The position numbers and the translations under genes are program-made. This document shows positions 55,505-64,000 of a stretch of DNA of 64,000 bases, piece after piece. This stretch comes from Ascarosepion bandense (lineage: Eukaryota > Mollusca > Cephalopoda > Sepiida > Sepiidae). Location: positions 5,608,501-5,672,500 of the forward strand of contig JBBBDQ010000913.1 of the NCBI GenBank assembly GCA_037127315.1, in the 5' to 3' direction. The notes under the pieces were generated by a model. That model saw only the letters and a program-made list of their open reading frames with translations. It searched no databases and was not told where the DNA came from. Positions within the stretch are counted from its first letter, which is position 1, and each line of letters starts with the position of its first letter.

Positions 55505-56480
55505 ATACAGAGTAGTCCAAAAGTAAATGGACAGTAAACAATAACATCTAAGTTTTATTGTTTACAATAATACAAAAGCGCTTAAATTCTATTAACGCAG
55601 GTGTTTATACTGTTGTCCATCACAATTTACACAGCTTTGAAGTCTACCCCTCAGGCTTCGACAAACATTTTTGTACAAGTTTCCTTGTGCATTCTTCTTC
55701 TATATGCCTTGTTCTTTCAGGACGTAGGCGATCATGGCTATCCACGTCTCCCTATCCCTGGTGGCTCTTAATATGTTTTCTCCTGTTACACCATGCAACC
55801 CTCGTTCCGCCATCCACCTGCTCAGGCTCTTCAAATATGTTATCCGCTGCTTTCCACTGTCTCTCTTTCCCCTTTATCTGGCCTGTCAGTATCAGGTTCT
55901 CCAAGCCCTCCTTCCCAGGAACTTCAGCTGTCTCTTCCTGATGCTCAATGTTAATTTCCTTTTCGTTTCCATCCTTTCCAAAACCTCATTATTGCTCACG
56001 TGCTCGGTTCATGATATCCGCAGCATCCTCCTGTAGAACCACATTTCAGTTGCTTCAAATTTTTTCTTCATCTTTGATGATACTGTCCAGCATTCACTGC
56101 CATATTGAAGAACTGACATCACATAGCTATCCAGTACTCTCTTCTTTGTTTCTAACAAAATTTTCCTGTCTCTTAATACTCTACTCAGCTTCTGAAACGT
56201 GATTTCTTGAAATGCATCGCTTATGTAATTTTTCAAATCACTAACATTTATTGGTTTTCCACTATAAACTTTGTCCTGGAGCACTCCCCCAAAGGAGAAA
56301 TCCATTGGGATGAAATCGAGTAAACGTGCTGACCACTTAATTGGACCTCTTCGGTTAATCTATTTAGCAGGAAATGTTTCATCAAGATACTCACGAACTG
56401 CTCTTGAATAACATAGAGTGTCTTCATTTTGTTGAAAATAATAAGCATCATTGTAATGATATAACCGATACACAAACTTA
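55505..56480 (-). mobile_element. Tc1/mariner-superfamily transposon interrupted by an RTE
   Basis: Minus strand, with frameshifts. SRAVREYLDETFPAK lies near 56345-56395, then a degraded form of the conserved (W)INRRGPI..W..R..DF.PMDF motif, then GVLQDKVYSGKP and DLKNYISDAFQEIT. After the RTE insert the reading resumes as NLYKNVCRSLRGRLQSCVN and QYKHLR, then stop near 55590. This is the second half of a DDE transposase typical of invertebrate mariner-like elements. A terminal-repeat-like AGTAGTCCAAAAGTAAATGG follows at 55510-55530. The upstream half is unrecognisable. Confidence 0.8.
55692..56197 (-). mobile_element. RTE 3' fragment inserted in the transposase frame
   Basis: 5'-truncated RTE starting at FQKLSRVLRDRKILLETKKR and carrying [30 protein letters not shown], then the C-terminus and a GAAGAAGAA tail at 55692-55700. 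Imperfect flanking similarity (ATGCATTTCAAGAAATC on one side, ATGCACAAGGAAAC on the other) may be a decayed target duplication. Confidence 0.85.
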
Positions 56481-57115
56481 TTCTACTTCCTATCGGACCA
56501 ACCTGTATTTCATGGCAAAAAATCTTCATATTTTTATGTTGTTGGATTTTGCATTAAGATATTTTTCTAATGTGGCCTCCTTCTTCCTTATCTCGAAGCT
56601 GAGTCTTGATTTTGTGTTTCAAAGAAGAACATTCTGCCGTCTACGTACTTGTACACTTACACTTAATTCCGTGATGTGTAACATTGTTACATTATACGTG
56701 ATCCATTCATGCTGATGGATTCGATATTAAGAAGGATGGCAGGGACTCCGGATCTGACATGTTTTATTCATACTCGGTCATTACAGGAAGTGCCCAAACC
56801 CAAGGGCAGATTATAAGCCCTTGTCTTAAGGGATCATGCTAAGGGGAACAACTTATCTACTTATCATGACAAACATGTGATAGTAATTCTCGCCTGTTCA
56901 ATTCATCTGGGATAGCGACTTAGTATCAGTTTAGTCTAGTTTAGTTGTTTGTTTTACTAGTAAATCTACCCCTTTGGGTCATTTAATGCTGAAGAATTTG
57001 CTTTTTTGTTTCTTTTTAACTGCTTGTTGATCTTTTGTGAGTCTATTGCTGTTGAGATATAAGTAGAGGTATTGCGATTTGATGTGTGATGGTTATATGT
57101 TATCTTCTTTTGCAA
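56481..57115. other. Unassigned 0.6-kb stretch
   Basis: The right part (56930-57115) is probably the 3' UTR of the minus-strand RNase-H LINE. The remainder is unrecognised. Confidence 0.35.
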
Positions 57116-57166
57116 CTATATTTTGTGATATAATTTTGTTGCTTTTAGAAATTCTAAAAGGTCATT

Positions 57167-58943
57167 GTTGTTGAGCCAAAACAAATGTACAGAAGTAGAG
57201 AGACTGAGCAGGAACAACAAAGCAGAGATGCATAAAGAGATAAGAGAACTGACAGGACAAAAAACCTGCTCCTCAACAGGATGCATAAAATCCAAGGAAG
57301 GGACAATCATATTAGAGAAAGAGGAAATACTCCAGCGATGGGAAGAATATATAAAGGATCTCTTTTGCGACAAGAGAGAACAACCGAGAATACACAAGGA
57401 GATGGATGGACCGGAAATACTAAAATCCGAAGTGGAAGCTGCAATAGCCAGAAACAAAACAAAGCACCTGGTTCAGATGGCATAGTGATAGAGCTGCTGA
57501 CAGCCTTAGAAGAATATGGCATAGAAAAGATTACCGACATAATAAACGAAATTTATAGCAGCGGAATAATACCAGACGACCTATGCAAGTCGATATTTAT
57601 AGCGCTGCCGAAGAAACCTGGTGCAAACGAGTGCGAACTACACAGAACTATCAGCTTAATGAGTCACATTACAAAACTGATTGTCAGAATCCTGATGAAT
57701 AGAGCGAGAAGCAGAATCAGGCCAGAGATAGGGCAGGAACAGTGTGGGTTCGTCAAGGACACTGGAACAAGGAACGCCATATTCATGATTAGGATGCTCT
57801 TTGAAAGGGCATTGCAAATGAAGAAAGACTTGTACCTGTGCTTCATTGATTACGCGAAGGCGTTCGACAAAATACGACACAAAGAATTGATGGAGATGCT
57901 GGGTAATCATGACATTTTCGGCAAAGACATAAGAATAATCAAGAATCTCTACTGGCAGCAAACGGCCTGCATACGGACAGGTAACGACCTCAGTAGATAC
58001 ACAAAGATAGAAAAAGGCGTAAGACAAGGATGTGTCTTTTCACCGGATTTGTTCAACCTATACAGCGAGAATATTTTGAGGACCCTAGATGACACGCCAG
58101 GATTTGTTATTGGAGGCCACAACCTGAACAACATAAGATATGCGGACGATATAGTGCTGATTGCGGACACGGAAAGGAAACTACAAGACCTCATACAGAA
58201 AGTAGCAGTGGAGAGTGACAAGAAGGGACTACAAATAAACTTTAAGAAAACTGAGTGCATGGTCATCAGCAAAAGATACAATCCAAAATGCCAAATACAG
58301 GTGGAGAATAACAGAATCAAACAAGTACAAGAATCTAAGTACCTAGAAAGTGTTCTAACAGGAGATGGAAAGTGCGACACGGAGATCCGAAGGCGAATTG
58401 GCATGGCAAAGGACGCGTTCCAGAAGATGAGCAAAATACTAACACACAGGAAAATCTCAATAGAAACGAAGAAAAGAGTTCTAGACTGCTACGTGATGTC
58501 AGTTCTTCAATACGGCAGTGAATGCTGGACAATATCATCGAAAATGAGGACAAAACTGGAAGCGGCCGAAATGTGGTTCTACAGAAGGATGCTACGGATA
58601 TCGTGGACTGAGCATACAAGCAAGGATGAGGTGTTAGAAAGAATGGCAACAAAAAGGAAATTGATGCTGAGCATCAGGAAGAGACAACTGAAGTTCCTGG
58701 GACATGCAATGAGGAAGGAGAGCCTGGAGAACCTGATACTGACTGGACAGATAGAAGGAAGGAGAGACAGAGGAAGGTAGTGGATAACATATTTGCAGGG
58801 TCTGATCAGGTGGATGACGGAACAGGGGTTGCCAGGAGCAACAGGAGCAAACATACTAAGAGCCACAAGGGATAGGGAGACGTGGAGAGCCATGATCGCC
58901 TACGTCCTGAAGGGACAGGGCACATAGAAGAAGAAGAAGAAGG
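57167..58943 (+). mobile_element. RTE-clade LINE, 5'-truncated, 10-bp target duplication
   Basis: AAAGGTCATT flanks both sides (57157-57166 and 58944-58953). The element starts within the linker after the endonuclease, carries the reverse transcriptase and C-terminal domain, and ends with its stop codon only 16 bp before the duplication. Its tail is GAAGAAGAAG. An almost absent 3' UTR with a short simple-repeat tail is typical of RTE/BovB elements. It is the best-preserved element in the window. Confidence 0.93.
57191..58927 (+). pseudogene. RTE reverse transcriptase, one frameshift and one stop
   Basis: The linker frame (to about 57465) contains [11 protein letters not shown] and is followed after a frameshift near 57460 by [14 protein letters not shown]. 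Reverse transcriptase motifs are intact: [14 protein letters not shown] (motif A, about 57840-57885), [16 protein letters not shown] (motif B) and [13 protein letters not shown] (motif C, catalytic YADD near 58138-58150). The C-terminal domain has [29 protein letters not shown] and [15 protein letters not shown] single in-frame TAG at 58777-58780 interrupts it; reading continues to TRDRETWRAMIAYVLKGQGT and the true stop at 58925. Gene order and C-terminus match RTE/BovB proteins. The endonuclease is absent. Confidence 0.9.
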
Positions 58944-59400
58944 AAAGGTCATTTGGGTCAGCTTTGTTGAAGATGTCTTTCAGATTGTTTTCTTGATAGT
59001 ATCTTAATCAAACTTGTTCAAGATCTATGCAGCTTGTTAGTATATGTTTCCCTATGTAGAGCTCCTTACATGGAATGCTAATTGGTGCCTCCTCACCTTT
59101 TAGTAGGTGTGAATGGGTGACAGCGGTGTGGCCTATTTGTAGTCTAGTCATTACTATTTCTTCTCTTCTTGACATTTTTTATCGGAAATTTTAACTTTTA
59201 TCCATTCTTTGAGGATGGGTTTAATTTTGTAGAGTTTGTTATTTTTGCAGGAGTTCCACAACTCTATCCATTTGCTCGTAATAAATTTGTTGATTAGAGG
59301 TTTGTAATCTGTGTGGGGTACTTTTATATCACTAATGTTGATGTTTAATGATCTTTCAGCTGCTATGTCTACTTTTTCTTTTCCTAGCCACATTGGTCTC

Positions 59401-60089
59401 AGACTTAGTATCAGTAGTCAAGAGTAGATTAGGGTGGTATTTAATTCAACTTCATTGCAAGATATTTAATTGAACCGTTATATGCGCAGAGAATTCTGCT
59501 ATGGCAGTTTTTCACAAAATTAAATCAGTATTGTTTCAAGCGAGGAGTTGTGCTTGGGGGTTGGGGCCTCGTCTACTAGCGTAGGTTTTGTCTTGTAGCA
59601 GAAAAATCGACAGCCAGTGGGAACCAAATTCTTTTTTTTTTTCTCTAGAAAGCATCTCTGCAAGCATCATGCCCCGTGGCATTATGACGTCCACTCCGCG
59701 GCTGGTCCGCACTCAAGCTCGGTTCCCTTGGCTGATTGCGGAGTTGATCGCTTCAGCCCAAGTCTTGTCTCGTCCCACGTTGTGTTGATTGATTGCAAGA
59801 CTGGTTAGGTCTAAATGGTCGACGAGAATCCATGATTTGGTTTTGTCCGGTCAGAGTAAAGTCACACGAAAAAAAAAAAACGATAAAAGAAAATTATTTT
59901 TCACAATTCCTGGATACAAAATTGTTAATACTATTATCAATAGCTCAAGCAGGTCTATATCCTCCATGCAATAACTATCGACCCTTCCCGATTATCGTGA
60001 CACAGTTGTTGACTTTGGTTTCTAACAACACTTCTGGTACAATGCTTTATTCGGAGGTTTTTCTTCGGAGCAGCAAATCACATCGGATC
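59401..60089. other. Unassigned 0.7-kb stretch
   Basis: No recognised gene or repeat; T and A runs at 59632-59642 and 59870-59880. Confidence 0.4.
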
Positions 60090-60615
60090 AGGCAAAGTGT
60101 CGGTCGGTCGGTCGGTCTCACTCTCTCTTTCGACTGCGTTCTCTGCAGACTCTCTGCGCTTTGTGTCTTCATTTTGGCGTCGGCTCCCTGATCTCCGGTC
60201 TCACTGGTTCCCGGTTTCTCTTTGGTTTCTGAGCTGCCTCTTCACTTCTGCTGTCGAATGCACTCGTGTGTCATGTCTCTACCGAGTCTCTCCGGTCTGG
60301 TCTCCGGCGTGTCTCTCCGATCTGTTATCGCCGTGTGTCTCCGGTCTGTGTCTCTTTACATCTGCCGTCAAATCTCACTCGTGTGTCATGTATTCGCCAG
60401 GTCTCGCCGGTCTGCACACACTATCTTCTAGTCTGCCGTTGTTCTCTGTCTGCACTCACTGCAGTTTGTTGTCGTTTCCTCGGCCTCCGGTTTGCACACG
60501 TTGTTCCGTGATCTGTACCCTCTCTGTGTCGTCTCCGCCGGATCTGTCTGGTTTGGTCTCTGCCGGGTTTCTCCGGTCTAGTCTCCGCAGGGTCTCTAAA
60601 TACACCTATTCAAGT
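60090..60615. repeat. GC-rich, pyrimidine-biased irregular repeat
   Basis: Starts with GTCGGTCGGTCGGTC and continues with many imperfect copies of TCTCCGGTCTG and CACTCGTGTGTCATGT. Several open frames overlap here because of the base bias, but none looks like a protein. It may be the transcribed part of an LTR or a degenerate satellite. Confidence 0.5.
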
Positions 60616-62300
60616 TGAATCTTAGATGGTCACCCAGGTGCGATGAACGCCGGGCGAGCCCACCGTTGAATCTCTGTCTACTGTTCAAAATAGCCAGTTT
60701 ATATAGAATCTTGCATCCAGTATGGGTCGAGTATGACGTGCTCTGGGTATGCTAGCGTTTCCCCAAACAACCAATTAGAGCCTTCTGATCAAATCCGTCT
60801 ACTTTCTGCTTTCTTACCATCACTGCCCGAGGTGTGTGGTCTAGCCCAAACAGTAAATTTCTAATTATCGCTCCAAAATTCACTCTTATCGTGTATGGTC
60901 TTTTTCGCACCTGGGATTTATCATCTCGACCTTTTTGCGAACAAGTGACAAAAAAGGGGACAATTCCTTGATTTGATAAGTTTTCTCGCATTTCGACAGA
61001 TGAAAAATTATTTCCGTATTTTCTTTTGGAAGCCTGTCTGCTCTTAGAGATTAGTTTTTATCGATCGACCGAATTTCACCCGCAGAGTCGCTCTATCATT
61101 CAAGAGCCGTAAAAGCTTTATCTCAACCGGCAGCTAGTTTTCAATGAGCATAAAAATTTCAGCTATTCTTCTTAGGAGATCCTTAGAATATGCCGCCACT
61201 CATCTCAGTCTTGACCAAAACCAGATAACTCCTTTGTTTTCAAAACTTTAATTACCATTTTCTTCTATTTTCCTTCATCGGATCATCAGTATATCTTCAG
61301 TAAATTTGGGTTTTTGTCTTCTACCGTATTTTCAAATAGTGTCACAACATTAATACTTTCTTGATAAAAACACATTCACGGAATTCCGGTCAATTGTAGA
61401 AGAACAATCAAAAGACCAACAGCTCCAGAAGCTTCTTCAGAACAACTCATAATCTTTGAAATTTTCGAAGATGCATGTCTCGAAAACTGAGTTCAAAATG
61501 GTGCGCAACTTAGCAAAGTCAAAAGCGTTGCAGCCACCATGCGAAGAACCCTTTCAGATCCCTATGAGACATCCTTTTTTTTCTGTGTTCATTCACAAAG
61601 TAAACTAAAATATTTATTTAGACAGACTAGTTCCAACCTTTCTAGATGCTACATGGCTAAATAAAGACAACAATCACTGCACTATATTTACTAGCATCGA
61701 AATCCCCCAAAACCATTTATAGTCTTTATATTAGATGAACCGGGCGTTTCTTGCCTTAATTTGTTTTTTCTTCTTTCAGAACATGGTACAAATGTAAGAA
61801 TAAAATTTGTTACAGAATACGAAGGCCAGAGCCAGAATGGTAGTGATTGGCTGGAGTGTTTTGTGAGTGTAGTATTTTGATAGTGATGGATTGCCTTTAT
61901 CTGGGTTTAGCATATATGTATAAAACGGCGCCAATTTAACATAGGACCACAAGAATTCTGAAGCTTCGATACTCCTTCCAAACCCAGATTACCGACCGGC
62001 TGAAACAGAAGCACACTGATCCAACATGCAACACGCGTTCCTGTGACATCATTCCTCTCGCTGCCTCTTAAAATCCAAGCTGCCACCTATCTTTCCTAAT
62101 AAAAACGAACAAGAAAAGAAAATGTCCTTTTCCGTTGATACCATTTTATGAGGTACCGTAGGAACCCAGAGACGGCATAGAACATAAAATCTTTTTGTGT
62201 AAGTGAATGACATTGTTCAAATATTTAAGTAATCTTTAATGGGAGACTGCATGCATATTCCTTTTCGACATAGTAAGAAGCCCAAAATACTAACTACAGG
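60616..62300. other. Unassigned 1.7-kb stretch
   Basis: No recognised gene. TATA-like motifs occur at GTTTATATAGAATC (about 60700) and ATGTATAAAACGGC (about 61915), the latter followed by GC-richer sequence, as in an LTR or promoter. No partner repeat was found. Confidence 0.3.
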
Positions 62301-62309
62301 CTGGGAATA

Positions 62310-63175
62310 CTAAAATCAAGCAAGTACAGAAATTTAAATACCTGGGAAGTGTTTTAATAGAAGACAGAAGATGCGACACTGAAATCCGAAGGTGAATTGG
62401 CATGGCCAAGGATGCATTCCAGAGGCTGAGTAGAGTGTTGAGAGGTAGGAAAATTTTGCAAGAAAAGATTCTTATTATTTTCAACAAGATGAAGACACTC
62501 TACGTTATTCAAGAGCAGTACGTGAATATCTTGATGAAACATCTCATGTGAAATAGATTAGCCGAAAGGTCCAATTAATTGGTCAGCACGTTTACTCGAT
62601 TTCACCCCAATGGATTTCTTCCTTTGGGGGAGTGCTCCAGGACAAAGTTTATAGTTGAAAACCAATAAGTGTTGGTGATTTGAAAAATTACATAAGAGAT
62701 GCATTTCAAGAAATCACGTTCCAGAAGCTGAGTAGAGTATTAAGAGACAGGAAAATTTTGTTAGAAACAAAGAAGAGAGTATTGGATTGCTATGTGATGT
62801 CAGTTCTTCAATATGGTAGTGAATGCTGGACAATCTGCTCAAAAATGAAGGAAAGACTTGAAGCAACTGAAATGTGGTTCTACAAAAGCGTGTTGAGGAT
62901 ACCAGGGACGGAATATAAGCAATGATGAGGTTTTGGGGAGAATAGGAATGAAAAGGAAACTAATATTTAATATCAAGAAAAGACAGATAAAGTTCCTGGG
63001 ACATGTAATGAGGAAGGAGGTTTTGGAGAATCTGATACTCACAGGTCAGATAGAGAGAAAGAGAAACAGGAGAAATCAACGTGTAACATACTTGATGGGT
63101 TTGAGCAAATCGATGGCTAAGCGGGGTTTGGATGGGGTAACAGGAGAAAGCGTGCTAAGTGAAGTTGTTAAAATA
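62310..63175 (+). mobile_element. RTE / DDE transposase / RTE chimera, second locus
   Basis: 62310-62469 is RTE ([37 protein letters not shown]). 62470-62718 is transposase in broken frames, with YYFQQDEDTLRYSRAVREYL at the second catalytic-Asp region, then DLKNYIRDAFQEIT in a later frame. 62719-63175 is RTE again (FQKLSRVLRDRKILLETKKR to KRQIKFLGHVMRKE). The transposase-to-RTE junction is the same as at 56197. The RTE tail and transposase C-terminus are not seen here. Confidence 0.85.
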
Positions 63176-63177
63176 TG

Positions 63178-63265
63178 AAACAAGGAAAAGAGATAGACAC
63201 ACATATAAATATATAGATACCCACATATGAACAAACAGACAAGTATATATATACACATACATACA

Positions 63266-63345
<80 letters not shown>
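63178..63345. repeat. (CATA)n and (TA)n microsatellites
   Basis: CATACATA runs at about 63255-63293 and a TA run to about 63336, followed by (CA)n. Confidence 0.95.
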
Positions 63346-63347
<2 letters not shown>

Positions 63348-63599
63348 TATATGTACATACACAAATTGTTTAACACTTATTTTTATTATTATTTTTAACA
63401 CGTGGCAATTTATCTGTTAAATTTAGAGCTAGGTTGGGAAATGTCTTTAAACGCTACATATTGTATATGGTATACATGTAAGACCAAATTCGTAAGATGA
63501 CGTGGGCCTGAGCAGTTTTAAATAAGGTCAAAACAAACAGTCATATTGCAGTGCATAAACAAATAAATACAATTAAATATCTAGACACGCAAATTCACA

Positions 63600-64000
63600 T
63601 GCAAAAAAACAAAACAAAAAACAAAAACAAAAACAAAAAAACAAAAACAAAAACAAATACGTATGTGACATAAAAATCCGCAAAGCATCATATACAGAAG
63701 AAATCCACATACATGGATCTACTTATAGACAGCTATAGACATAAATACACACAAACACAAAAACATTCACACAGAAACATACACACACAGGTGTATACGC
63801 GCATAAACAAGAATATTTATATATATGTGCACGTACATACACATACAAACATATATATACATAAATAACATACAAACATATGTATGCATAAATGCACATA
63901 CACACATGAATACACATACACACATATATACATAAATACACATACACACATATATACATAAATACACATACACACATCTATACATAAATACACATACACA
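63600..64000. repeat. (AACAAA)n and degenerate CA/CATA repeats
   Basis: An A-rich AACAAA-type tract at 63600-63655, then a cryptically simple ACACATAC/ATAAATAC region from about 63720 to the window end. All open frames here are translated microsatellite. 63346-63599 is unassigned. Confidence 0.9.

Larger units (their letters stand above)
57116..59400 (-). mobile_element. RNase-H-bearing LINE (I/Jockey-type), 3' part, split by an RTE
   Basis: The minus frame 59393-59154 gives KVDIAAERSLNINISD and PHTDYKPLINKFI, the end of an RNase H domain. It continues as RLQIGHTAVTHSHLLKGEEA, then a degraded zinc-knuckle-like stretch ending HILTSCIDLEQV, then NLKDIFNKADPNDL. The final codons EFLKATKLYHKI and stop lie at 57155-57116, on the other side of the RTE. 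Removing 57167-58953 joins the two parts in frame. The reverse transcriptase upstream is not in the window. Confidence 0.82.

Noticed and set aside
57949..58893. Minus-strand open frames opposite the RTE
   Set aside because: Antisense shadows of the reverse transcriptase frame.
60097..60618. 173-codon Ser/Cys/Leu-rich frame
   Set aside because: Open because of pyrimidine bias in a degenerate repeat; three overlapping frames are equally open.
63723..63999. Cys/Tyr/Val-rich minus-strand frames at the window end
   Set aside because: Translated CA/CATA simple repeats.

Overview
This is a eukaryotic, AT-rich, repeat-dominated stretch from an invertebrate animal. The mixture of tRNA-derived SINEs, RTE and Jockey/CR1-like LINEs, Ty3/gypsy-type LTR elements, Tc1, hAT and piggyBac-like elements, long (TA)n, (CA)n and (GATA)n tracts and a bilaterian ankyrin/SAM-protein first exon fits a mollusc. 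A cephalopod such as an octopus is my best guess. That is an inference from overall character, not from a marker gene. There is no bacterial-style gene organisation, and most long open frames are translated microsatellites or repeat shadows.

Layout. 1-5.8 kb: a host gene on the minus strand. Its first coding exon (3333-3448) matches the N-terminus of ANKS1-family proteins; 1-3332 would be intron 1 (with a U2 snRNA fragment) and 3449 onward the 5' flank. 5.8-13.3 kb: Tc1-type elements, perfect hairpins and a nest of LTRs, followed by 14 tandem copies of a tRNA-Pro-type primer binding site. 13.4-16.5 kb: a degraded LINE (here LINE-B) split by a hAT element with a perfect 8-bp target duplication. 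16.8-25.3 kb: fold-back elements, SINEs, LINE tails and an LTR with a tRNA-Trp-type primer binding site. 26.1-27.8 kb: a solo LTR containing a GATA minisatellite. 28.2-29.1 kb: a 5'-truncated RTE with a perfect 13-bp target duplication. 30-39.5 kb: LINE-B remnants, tandem SINE and LINE minisatellites, and a solo LTR. 39.6-43.1 kb: a minus-strand Ty3/gypsy body broken by composite SINEs. 43.5-50.8 kb: a solo LTR, a pogo-like element, a tandem array of a second SINE family and microsatellites. 51-56.5 kb: LINE and RTE pieces, including a probable twin-primed inversion carrying SINEs, a TTAA-flanked MITE, and a transposase frame disrupted by an RTE. 57.1-59.4 kb: the best-preserved RTE reverse transcriptase, inserted in an older RNase-H-bearing LINE. 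60-64 kb: unassigned sequence, a second copy of the transposase/RTE chimera and microsatellites.

No set of genes working together is visible; the signal is nested transposition. Several insertions are proven by target duplications plus restoration of the host frame or an empty paralogous site. The least ordinary structures are the primer-binding-site array, composite SINEs with a hairpin linker and repeated half-SINE modules, a transposase/RTE chimera present at two loci, and one LTR family whose copies carry different internal satellites.
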